NCBI RefSeq assembly: GCF_001922985.1
Contig: NZ_MRUH01000103.1
Coordinates: 124,001-188,000 of the forward strand
Reading direction: 5' to 3'
DNA length: 64,000 nt
Source of the DNA: Teredinibacter waterburyi
GTDB taxonomy: Bacteria; Pseudomonadota; Gammaproteobacteria; Pseudomonadales; Cellvibrionaceae
The notes beneath the pieces were generated by a model. It ran no database searches. It was not told the DNA's origin and worked only from the letters and a program-made list of their open reading frames with translations. The translations under genes and the position numbers were made by a program. Shown here in pieces: positions 37,071-44,682 of this stretch. Each line of letters begins with the position of its first letter. The stretch's first letter is position 1.

Positions 37071-39029
37071 ATGACAACTCATTCATATTTACGACGACCT
37101 TTGCGCAATCTATGCGCGTTTATCTTTTTCATGTTTAGCTCGCTCCAAGCGCTAGCGCTAAGCTGTGACTACGCCACTACCAATAGTTGGGGGAGTGGTT
37201 TTACCGCCAGTATTACCGTTAGCAACGATTCCACCAGTAGTGTAAGTGGCTGGGATGTAAGTTGGCAGCTAAACGGCGGCTCTAGTGTGACTGCAGCCTG
37301 GTCTGCGGATGTCTCTGGCAGCAATCCATACGCGGCAACCAACTTGAGCTGGAACGGTAATATCGCTCCGGGTGGATCGGTGAGCTTCGGCTTTCAAGGG
37401 CAAGGGCAAGATTCCAGCGGTGTAATACTGGCTTGTGATCCTAAGGGCGGAAGTAGCTCGTCATCAAGTTCTTCTAGCTCCTCATCGAGTTCCTCTAGTT
37501 CGTCATCGAGTTCCTCTAGCTCTTCATCAAGCTCCTCTAGTTCGTCATCTAGCTCCTCTAGTTCGTCATCAAGTTCTTCGAGTTCGTCGTCAAGTTCGTC
37601 TAGCTCAAGCTCAAGCTCAAGCTCAGGTTCAGCAAATGCCTGTGTCTGTAATTGGTACGGCTCGAACTACAATATTTGCGAAAATCAAAGTAGCGGATGG
37701 GGCTGGGAAAGCAGCCAGAGCTGTATAGGCAGCGACACTTGTTCTAATCAATCGGGTAATGGCGGCGTTGTTTGTGAGAATAGTTCTAGCTCGTCTAGTT
37801 CAAGCAGTTCTTCATCAAGCTCAAGTTCTTCTAGTTCAAGTAGCTCTTCATCTAGCTCTAGTTCATCATCCAGCTCTAGCAGCTCATCATCTAGCTCAAG
37901 TGGTTCTGGTTTGTATCCGGATTACAACACTAGCCCGCTTGCAGCAGATATGAGTGGCATGGAAAGTACTGCGGTTGATATGGCTTATCGTATAAACCTT
38001 GGTTGGAATATCGGCAATACGCTCGAAGCGATTGGTGGAGAAACGGCTTGGGGTAACCCAATGATTTCCAACGAGCTTATCCAGTTGGTGAAGCAAAGCG
38101 GCTTTGACTCTGTGCGCATTCCCGCTGCTTGGGATCAGTATGCTGATCAGGCAAGCGCTCAAATTGATTCAGCGTGGTTAGATCGCATCGCAGAAGTTAT
38201 TCAGCTTTGTTTGGATAACGACATGACCGTTATGTTGAATATCCATTGGGATGGTGGCTGGCTGGAAAATAACGTCACCACAAGTATGCAAGAGCAAAAC
38301 AACGCAAAACAAAAGGCCTTCTGGCAGCAGATTGCTACGCGTTACCGCAATTTTGATGAGCGCTTAATGTTCGCCGGAACCAACGAGCCGAACGTCGATA
38401 ACGCGGAGCAAATGACGGTACTGAATACCTATCATCAAACCTTTGTAAATGCAGTACGTGAAACCGGTGGTAAAAATGCCTATCGCATCTTGGTTGTACA
38501 GGGTCCGAGTACAGATATTGAGAAAACCAATAGTTTAATGTCGCAAATGCCGGTAGATACCGTGCAAAATCGGATGATGGCTGAGGTGCATTTTTATACG
38601 CCGTATCAATTTACACTGATGACAGAAGACGCTGATTGGGGGAATCAATTCTACTATTGGGGCGCAGGTAATCACTCAACCACCGATAGCGCACACAACC
38701 CGACTTGGGGAGAAGAGGATTCGATAAACCAATTATTTGGTCTAATGAAAACGCAGTTTGTTGATAACGGTATTCCAGTGGTGTTGGGCGAGTACGCGGC
38801 AATGCGTCGTACCGACCAACTTTCAGGTGCGGACTTGGATTTACACTTGCAGTCGCGAGCCTATTGGCATAAATACGTAACCCAGCAAGCACTTGCTAAT
38901 GGGTTGTTACCCTATTATTGGGATATGGGTGGCCTAGGTGGAGGTTCATCTGGAATTTTTGATCGCAGTAACAACACTGTTTTTGATACCGCGACACTGG
39001 ATGCCTTGCTAGAGGGCGCTGGCAAATAA
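37071..39029 (+). CDS. Modular GH5 cellulase with CBM2 and CBM10 on poly-serine linkers
   Basis: A 652-residue secreted enzyme. Order: signal peptide (cleavage near QALA-LS); CBM2 (about 27-125, SCDYATTNSWGSGFTASITV and GFQGQGQDSSG); a run of 58 serines (128-185); CBM10 (about 187-236, CVCNWYGSNYNICE with GWGWE); a second run of 40 serines (238-277); then a GH5 domain (about 285-650). In the GH5 domain the acid/base Glu lies in FAGTNEPNVD and the nucleophile in VVLGEYAAM. The pattern INLGWNIGNTLEAIGGETAWGNP suggests an endo-glucanase, perhaps subfamily 4. I start at ATG 37071 after GAGGA; a longer frame from 36945 would bury the signal peptide. Confidence 0.92.
   Translation: MTTHSYLRRPLRNLCAFIFFMFSSLQALALSCDYATTNSWGSGFTASITVSNDSTSSVSGWDVSWQLNGGSSVTAAWSADVSGSNPYAATNLSWNGNIAPGGSVSFGFQGQGQDSSGVILACDPKGGSSSSSSSSSSSSSSSSSSSSSSSSSSSSSSSSSSSSSSSSSSSSSSSSSSSSSSSSSSGSANACVCNWYGSNYNICENQSSGWGWESSQSCIGSDTCSNQSGNGGVVCENSSSSSSSSSSSSSSSSSSSSSSSSSSSSSSSSSSSSSSSSGSGLYPDYNTSPLAADMSGMESTAVDMAYRINLGWNIGNTLEAIGGETAWGNPMISNELIQLVKQSGFDSVRIPAAWDQYADQASAQIDSAWLDRIAEVIQLCLDNDMTVMLNIHWDGGWLENNVTTSMQEQNNAKQKAFWQQIATRYRNFDERLMFAGTNEPNVDNAEQMTVLNTYHQTFVNAVRETGGKNAYRILVVQGPSTDIEKTNSLMSQMPVDTVQNRMMAEVHFYTPYQFTLMTEDADWGNQFYYWGAGNHSTTDSAHNPTWGEEDSINQLFGLMKTQFVDNGIPVVLGEYAAMRRTDQLSGADLDLHLQSRAYWHKYVTQQALANGLLPYYWDMGGLGGGSSGIFDRSNNTVFDTATLDALLEGAGK
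37452..37625 (+). repeat. Poly-serine coding tract 1 (58 codons)
   Basis: An unbroken series of serine codons drawn from both the TCN and AGY sets, linking CBM2 and CBM10. The mixing keeps the DNA from being a perfect microsatellite. Confidence 0.9.
37782..37901 (+). repeat. Poly-serine coding tract 2 (40 codons)
   Basis: Second unbroken serine run with mixed codons, linking CBM10 to the GH5 domain. Confidence 0.9.
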
Positions 39030-39090
39030 TGATTACCTGCTAGCGTTAACGTTTTAGTTGACGTTTAAAAGTAGGCGTTTCGCCTAACCA

Positions 39091-39131
39091 AAACCGCCGC
39101 ACACATTTATCGATGAGTGCGGCGGTTTTTC
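39091..39131 (+). terminator. Terminator of the cellulase gene
   Basis: ACCGCCGCAC and GTGCGGCGGT form a 10-bp stem with a T-run after it. A-rich bases precede it, so it may also work for the convergent gene at 39171. Confidence 0.88.
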
Positions 39132-39170
39132 GTGGTGGCTAAGAAAAATAAATTTCTTCAGCCTTTGTGG

Positions 39171-39674
39171 TTAAGAACCACAAAATACTAGGTAACTGTC
39201 ATTGGTCGGACCAGGTCGAACGGTGGGTGAGCTACACCCAGTGCAGTAACCGCCTGGCGCATATGCTGCGCTAATTGTTGCAGCAATTTGTGACGAACTC
39301 GTTGATGAGTAGAGCTGGCCACAATGAGTACCAGACCCACTGCTAGAAGAGCTACTTGATGAACTGCTAGACGAACTGCTGCTAGAGGAAAGTCTATAAA
39401 CACTTGGGCTTAAGCAAGATCCCGAAGTTCGGTAACCGGATTTCGCTTGCAAGTTAGAGCACTCGCCGCTGTAGTACTGTCCCCATGTGCGTTGACGTGT
39501 CGCAGCAAGTGTCGAGCCATCATTACATGCTTGAGTTATTTTCACTCCGTTGTAAATAGACGTGCTAGTAGTGTTTGTCCAGGTACAAGAAATTAACGTA
39601 TCTGAAAACGCGTTGCTAGACATAGCCGCGACGACAAGTACGCCCAATCCTAAAAGTACTTTTAATGATTTCAT
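39171..39674 (-). CDS. Small secreted poly-serine protein
   Basis: A 167-residue exported protein: signal peptide MKSLKVLLGLGVLVVAAMSS, cleavage near AFS-DT. A cysteine-containing domain of about 75 residues (SCTWTNTTSTSIYNGVK) is followed by a serine run of about 18 residues and a second short cysteine-rich domain (CGQLYS...YCTGC, ending FCGS). The two-domain layout with a serine linker copies that of surface cellulases but without a catalytic domain, so it may bind a polymer. The start is ATG 39672-39674 after AAGGAG. It faces the cellulase gene. Confidence 0.75.
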   Translation of the reverse strand: MKSLKVLLGLGVLVVAAMSSNAFSDTLISCTWTNTTSTSIYNGVKITQACNDGSTLAATRQRTWGQYYSGECSNLQAKSGYRTSGSCLSPSVYRLSSSSSSSSSSSSSSSSSGSGTHCGQLYSSTSSSQIAATISAAYAPGGYCTGCSSPTVRPGPTNDSYLVFCGS

Positions 39675-39810
39675 ATGATCTCCTTGATCAATAATCTGAA
39701 AAGTTGTTGTTTTTAACAAGTGCTCCTTGCATGGTACGGCCTCATTACATGGGGTATCAGGCCGATCAACTCCGTGTCGATTCTGGGTAATTGCCAGTCT
39801 AGGTTGAGTG

Positions 39811-40536
39811 CTACTGGAAATTAAAGCTGGATTCGTCTCGCGCGAGATAAATAGTCACTTCGCTGCTATCGGAAGAAATATCCGTAACTGCCATAGCGAA
39901 ATCATCAACGTCTGCCAGCGCAAGTGAAAATTGCTGAACGATGGCATTGGCTTGCTCGATATCGAGCGCGGAAATAGAGAGTTTGCAATGAGTGGTTTTG
40001 CATGTTGCAAACTTAATTGGGTATTCAGAAAGGGTTGGGTCGCTATTAAAAACGGCGTAAATTTCAGATTCCCGATTGCTTGCCCAGTCCGGGTCTGCAT
40101 CTTCGGAATTAAAATTATTTTCCATGTGTTTACCAAGTGAAAAACCTTCGTCACGCTTACTCGCTTCATCGCGCCAGCGCTCAAACTGCTCTGATCGATT
40201 AGATTCTGCAGCAGCCGTAATGGCTGCTACTTCGTCTGCCGATAGGGTGTCTTCACCTGTTGATTTTTTCGCAGAATAATTTTTATTGTTATTGTGAAAT
40301 TCTGTCACCGGCTGGGTTTTAGTTTTTGATGTAACACTTCCCTGTATATCTCGAAGCTGTGCTTCTAGCATCGCGATATTGTTCTGTAGTGCGATATTTT
40401 TTTCGAGGAGTATATTGGGTTGTATATGAGAGGATGCTAATGGCGCGGGCGGTTCGGAACTGATCAGCGCCTGTAAAGCAAAACCGACAGAAAACGCCAC
40501 AAACGCTATAGCGCTATCACGAAAAGATATAGACAT
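39811..40536 (-). CDS. Membrane-anchored coiled-coil protein of unknown function
   Basis: A 241-residue protein: one N-terminal helix (SAIAFVAFSVGFALQALI), a coiled coil (about 40-65, LLEKNIALQNNIAMLEAQL), an acidic linker, and a C-terminal domain of about 90 residues with CKTTHCKLSIS, where a CX4C pair precedes a beta-alpha fold. The start is ATG 40534-40536 after AAGGA. A periplasmic location is likely. No family recognised. Confidence 0.68.
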   Translation of the reverse strand: MSISFRDSAIAFVAFSVGFALQALISSEPPAPLASSHIQPNILLEKNIALQNNIAMLEAQLRDIQGSVTSKTKTQPVTEFHNNNKNYSAKKSTGEDTLSADEVAAITAAAESNRSEQFERWRDEASKRDEGFSLGKHMENNFNSEDADPDWASNRESEIYAVFNSDPTLSEYPIKFATCKTTHCKLSISALDIEQANAIVQQFSLALADVDDFAMAVTDISSDSSEVTIYLARDESSFNFQ

Positions 40537-40968
40537 CAAAAATTCCTTTTTTTCTCGTCTTGGATACGTAGTAGTCCTCATACCTCTAATGGATGTATGA
40601 GGTGGCTGGGAAATCGATAATAGGAAGCTTGTTAATTAATGTTTTGCGAAGGAGATTGTAAGTAATAAACCGATTACATCGATGAACTGAATCACATTGG
40701 AGGATCTTTGTACGGATGATTTGGTAATTTAGTCGCTGAATTTAGATCCAGTAGCTGAAACTACAATATTTAACAATTCATATCGTTAAATGACAGCAAA
40801 CAGATTAGAAAAAAAGCAGGTAAAAAATGGCGTAGTTGTCTCTGTTTTGACGTCATCATTTGCGGAGTTGGGGTTACGCTTTAACGAGATAATATCCTAA
40901 CAGAGGAGGCAAGTTAAAATGGCCAGCAAAACGCTGGCCATTTTAACAAAGCAAAAAGAACTTGCAGA
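40537..40968. other. Intergenic region with one terminator
   Basis: Apart from the hairpin at 40917-40944 I see no feature in this 430-base stretch. It must contain the promoter of the coiled-coil protein gene to its left. Confidence 0.4.
40917..40944 (-). terminator. Terminator of the lipoprotein gene at 40969
   Basis: AAAATGGCCAGC and GCTGGCCATTTT pair perfectly over 12 bp with a short A-rich loop, 25 bases after the stop codon of the minus-strand gene. Confidence 0.8.
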
Positions 40969-41868
40969 TTATTGGGTGAAGGTTTCAGAAACACCTTGAT
41001 GAGTAATAGTGTATCCGGTACAGCTGAAGAAACTAACGGTTAAGATATCGTTTGATGAAACTTCTAATTCGATTTCACCGCTCCCAAAATTACCATTCTC
41101 ACAGAAGGTTAAATTAGTGGCTGTAACGTTATAGCTATTGCCCAGCTCGTCTTCAATAACACCGGAAGCGTTATAACCACTAGTTTCATTGCCTGTAACT
41201 AATGCGCCAGACAAGGTGTAGTCACTGCCATCCGCAGACTCGTAAGATGAAGATGTAGAGCACTCTAGCTCCATTGCTTCGCTCATAGAGCAGTACTCTT
41301 CTGCGGCCATTACGCCCGAAGGGTAACCGGGATATGTTGACGTATAGCTTATGTCATAGCTATAGATTACGTCATACAAGTCGGCCGAGAAGTAATCAAA
41401 GCGATAAACAAGCGAGCCATTGTAAATAATGCTGTAACCATCGGATTCAACGCAGTAGTCATCCATCGCGCCTTGCGCTTCTACAACAAAGGGGAAGATC
41501 TGATCTGGATCATCAGGTGAATCTATAAAGCCTGTGATCGTCATGCTGCCGCCGCAATCGCCTTCAGTAACATCGGTATCTAGTTGGGTAATGTCGTATA
41601 GCCGGCTTGGCTTTTGGCTTTGATTTCCGCCACTACGGGGTTTTGAGGGTGAGCCATCCGTTAATGTCAACGGGGAAGTCGACGACTGTACTGCGAGTTT
41701 AACGGTTTCGGTTGCTGCTATAGAGAGTTCTACAGCCGTGCTACTAACATCGTTTGATGTTGGAGTGGGGGTTGATGTTGGTGTGGCGCCTCCATCGTCG
41801 TCGCTAGAGGAGCCTCCACAGGCGGTTAGAGCCGAAAGAAAAAGCAGTGCACAAATGAGTTTCAACAT
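40969..41868 (-). CDS. Lipoprotein of unknown function
   Basis: A 299-residue lipoprotein (signal peptide MLKLICALLFLSALTAC, Cys17) with a Gly/Ser/Asp stretch and a Thr/Pro linker (GATPTSTPTPTSNDVSS). A beta-rich body follows, with several Tyr/Ser repeats (SYESADGSDYTLSGALV, GYNASGVIEDELGNSYNVTA) and six or so cysteines. It looks like a surface protein. AAGGAT precedes the ATG. No family recognised. Confidence 0.72.
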   Translation of the reverse strand: MLKLICALLFLSALTACGGSSSDDDGGATPTSTPTPTSNDVSSTAVELSIAATETVKLAVQSSTSPLTLTDGSPSKPRSGGNQSQKPSRLYDITQLDTDVTEGDCGGSMTITGFIDSPDDPDQIFPFVVEAQGAMDDYCVESDGYSIIYNGSLVYRFDYFSADLYDVIYSYDISYTSTYPGYPSGVMAAEEYCSMSEAMELECSTSSSYESADGSDYTLSGALVTGNETSGYNASGVIEDELGNSYNVTATNLTFCENGNFGSGEIELEVSSNDILTVSFFSCTGYTITHQGVSETFTQ

Positions 41869-41917
41869 AAAAATATCCTTATAACGAGGTGAGTAGTAAT
41901 AATGAGAAATAAATTAA

Positions 41918-41937
41918 AAAATACGCGACCGTATTTT
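41918..41937 (-). terminator. Terminator of the UPF0316 gene
   Basis: AAAATACG-CGAC-CGTATTTT, a perfect 8-bp stem followed on the minus strand by TTAATTT. Confidence 0.75.
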
Positions 41938-42000
41938 CTCATAATTTTTCGGTGCAGTGTAGTGTCGAAGCGGCTCGGGTAGTACTTTAATGTACCGCCG

Positions 42001-42579
42001 CTATAAACGTTTCCCAAACTGCATTACCGTACTGTGCAATAAACTGCGTCGAGGTGTGGTGTCTGGGCCGTCGTAAACGTGCTTTACATCGGATACGGAA
42101 TAAACGGCGGTTTTATCCAGCTCTTTAATTAAGGTGATTAGGGAGGGAACGTTGCGCCTTTTTTCAACAATAAGCAGAAGCTCAACCGGGTAAGCTTCGC
42201 CCATATCGCCATCGAAGGATACAACTTTAAATCCGTTTTCACGTAGCTTATCGGCAAGAATATCGCGATTGAATGAAATACAACGGATTAGTTCATCACC
42301 TATAGCAAAACGGGTTTCAATCGAAATGCCAACATAGTTTCCTACAGCAAAACCGAACGCATAGGCCAATGCGAGATACCATTGATCAAGGTTGGTCAAA
42401 ACCTGAGCTGCAGCAACCAGCCAGATAATAATTTCGAAAAAACCTATAAAGGATGCTAGAAATTTGTAGCCACGAAAAATAACAATTGTTCTAAATGTGC
42501 CCAGAGAAACATCGGCAACCCGAGCAAAAAAGATTAACGGGACTAACAAATAGGGGTATTCAACTAATAGTTCGATAAT
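42001..42579 (-). CDS. UPF0316 / DUF2179 membrane protein, apparently with an ATT start
   Basis: A membrane protein of the UPF0316 family: three transmembrane helices (LLVPLIFFARVADVSLGT, ASFIGFFEIIIWLVAAAQVL, WYLALAYAFGFAVGNYVG) followed by the small DUF2179 domain (FKVVSFDGDMGEAYPVELLLIV). The family normally has about ten residues before PYLL. In this frame no ATG, GTG or CTG supplies them, but ATT at 42577-42579 lies five bases after AAGGAA and gives IIELLVEYPYLLVPL. A TTG at 42547-42549 would give a shorter 182-residue protein without a ribosome site. Function is unknown. Confidence 0.8.
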   Translation of the reverse strand: MIELLVEYPYLLVPLIFFARVADVSLGTFRTIVIFRGYKFLASFIGFFEIIIWLVAAAQVLTNLDQWYLALAYAFGFAVGNYVGISIETRFAIGDELIRCISFNRDILADKLRENGFKVVSFDGDMGEAYPVELLLIVEKRRNVPSLITLIKELDKTAVYSVSDVKHVYDGPDTTPRRSLLHSTVMQFGKRL

Positions 42580-42784
42580 AAATATTCCTTCTAATGTTCA
42601 ATTAATATATCGCCTTATTGCTAGGTAATATCAGGCTTTCGTTCGACTTTAATTCTATTTATAAAGCCCCCTCAGGATGCTCCACAAATTTGACCATTGC
42701 CGGGTAAATTTCTGGCCCGCCAGCAACCTTTCGAAAATTTCGGATTAACTCGTTGTAATTTAAATAAGTTAAAGGTTTGAATAG

Positions 42785-43846
42785 CTATGCGCCAACGACA
42801 TTTCGTGAGTACTTGCCCAGTAGAAGCTTGCTGATGTAGGTAATGGCCATACTGATGGCAATTACGACTATTACATTCAATATGGCAAGAGCCAAAATAA
42901 AAGGGAGGCTCGTCGGTGGCGTTAAGAACCTCTCCATTAGTGCGTATAGTTCAAATAGTAGGTACGCATGTAGGAAATAAATCGAAAAAGCGTAGTTGCC
43001 GAGCAGGTCTAGCCACTTGGGCACGCGAGACATTATGCGCTCAAATAGCACGATTACTAAACCGGAAAACGCAATTTTTTGTACGTACCAAGCCGATTCA
43101 TCAAATGCAATAATCCCCCATTTGGGGCTTTCAAGATAAAACAACCCAAATAGAGCCGCCGTAGACGCTACGGCTATCAGAATAACCAAGAAGAGGTAGC
43201 GCTCCATAAGATGGATTGTTTTTCGGTAGTTCGCCCCTACTAACATACCAAGCATATAGGCGCCTAGAAAATAGGCGAAGTTAGTCCAGGTAATGTCCGG
43301 CCATGCTCTAGAGCAAACCAGAGGTGCTAGTATTATTAGAACAACCAACCACTTTCCGTTCGGATTTGATAAAAGCTTTGCAAAAATAGGCGTTGCTAGG
43401 TAAAGAACAAAAAGAACAGGGATATACCAAAAGGAAAATACCGTACCGCCGGTGACTAGGTTTTCACAAACCTGAATAAAAAATTGAAGTGGCCCTCCCT
43501 CAAAAAAAGTAAGCGTTCCGTCTATGCTCCAATTCCTCCACGTCATAATACACGTGAAAAAAAGGTAGGGTAGCGCCACATTTAATAGCTTTGATTTAAA
43601 AAAGTGGATATAGCCACGCTCGGAAAGTATCAACGAAAATAGTATCGCGGAGATAAAAGTAAAATAGAGTGTGGAGTCGTGCAGTAATATACTTTCAGTC
43701 CACGCAAACGGTGTTAGATCTGGCTTTTCTGTACTTTTTGCGGTTCCTGCGAAATAGAAGATAAATTCAATGGCATGAATAGCTACGATATTAATAATGG
43801 CGAAGCCGCGAAATGCGTGCAAAGAGGGGATAAAAAGCTTTGTCAT
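42785..43846 (-). CDS. Acyltransferase 3 family membrane protein
   Basis: A 353-residue integral membrane protein with about ten helices. It has the family start ipSLHAFRGFAIINIVAIHA, in which the catalytic His lies in the first helix after the R-G pair, and later helices such as FSFWYIPVLFVLYLATPIF. Such enzymes transfer acetyl or other acyl groups to polysaccharides or lipids. No sugar cluster lies nearby to identify the acceptor. Confidence 0.88.
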   Translation of the reverse strand: MTKLFIPSLHAFRGFAIINIVAIHAIEFIFYFAGTAKSTEKPDLTPFAWTESILLHDSTLYFTFISAILFSLILSERGYIHFFKSKLLNVALPYLFFTCIMTWRNWSIDGTLTFFEGGPLQFFIQVCENLVTGGTVFSFWYIPVLFVLYLATPIFAKLLSNPNGKWLVVLIILAPLVCSRAWPDITWTNFAYFLGAYMLGMLVGANYRKTIHLMERYLFLVILIAVASTAALFGLFYLESPKWGIIAFDESAWYVQKIAFSGLVIVLFERIMSRVPKWLDLLGNYAFSIYFLHAYLLFELYALMERFLTPPTSLPFILALAILNVIVVIAISMAITYISKLLLGKYSRNVVGA

Positions 43847-43917
43847 GTTGGATACTCTAGTTTCCGTAATGAAGCATCAGATTTGTCGTTATAGTAAAAT
43901 TGCGATAGTCACTGCAG

Positions 43918-44622
43918 CTAGTACTCATAACGTATCTCGGGGATACTAAGCAGCCTGCTGTGACCAGCTTTGAGCCCATCTAGGGTAATATGGCCTACGG
44001 AAATACGGTGAAGGGCCAGTACCTCATTTTGAAAAAAACCAAACATGCGCTTAACTTGATGATACTTACCTTCAGTTAGCGTAAGCCTGGCCTTGTACTC
44101 AGACACTATCTCTAAACGAGCAGGCTGAGTAGTAATATTTTCGTAGGCAAAATAAATACCCCTACTAAACACCTCGCTATATTCATTCGTTAGCGGCTTA
44201 GATAACGTAACGTCATAGATCTTATCTAGCTTGGTTTCGGGTAGGCTGATTTTTCGCGACCAGGCCCCATCGTTGGTTAATAACACCAATCCCGTTGTAT
44301 TAAAATCCAGGCGGCCAACAATATGAAGCTCGCTTTTCTGCGGGTGATCAATAAGATCCAGCACGGTAGTGTGTTTAACATCTTTAGTCGCGCATACCAC
44401 CCCGGCAGGCTTGTTTAGCATAATATAAACCGGTGTATTATCTTTTAGGCAGGTTCCATCTAAGACAACATGGGTAAATTCTGAAACAATTTGTTGTGTT
44501 GAATATGCAACCTTGCCGTCTAGAAAAATTCGCTTTTGTGCAACTAAAAGACGCGTATCGGAAAGCGAAAACATACTGTTTTGACTAATAAAACGATCGA
44601 GTCGGCTGGTCTTAGATTTCAT
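43918..44622 (-). CDS. rsuA: Ribosomal small-subunit pseudouridine synthase RsuA
   Basis: A 234-residue enzyme converting U516 of 16S rRNA to pseudouridine. An S4-like N-terminal domain (RLDRFISQNSMFSLSDTRLL) is followed by the catalytic domain with YIMLNKPAGVVCAT and GRLDFNTTGLVLLTNDG, in which Asp106 is the nucleophile, then GKYHQVKRMF. Order and length fit RsuA rather than RluB/E/F. Confidence 0.88.
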   Translation of the reverse strand: MKSKTSRLDRFISQNSMFSLSDTRLLVAQKRIFLDGKVAYSTQQIVSEFTHVVLDGTCLKDNTPVYIMLNKPAGVVCATKDVKHTTVLDLIDHPQKSELHIVGRLDFNTTGLVLLTNDGAWSRKISLPETKLDKIYDVTLSKPLTNEYSEVFSRGIYFAYENITTQPARLEIVSEYKARLTLTEGKYHQVKRMFGFFQNEVLALHRISVGHITLDGLKAGHSRLLSIPEIRYEY

Positions 44623-44682
44623 GACGTAAGTTTAATCTCTGTCTGAACCGACTCGCTGCTAGCCTTTAACGGAGTATATCCG

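Noticed and set aside
37435-37953. Plus-strand frames rich in Arg/Leu/Val over the serine tracts
   Set aside because: They are frame-shifted readings of the serine codons and not genes.
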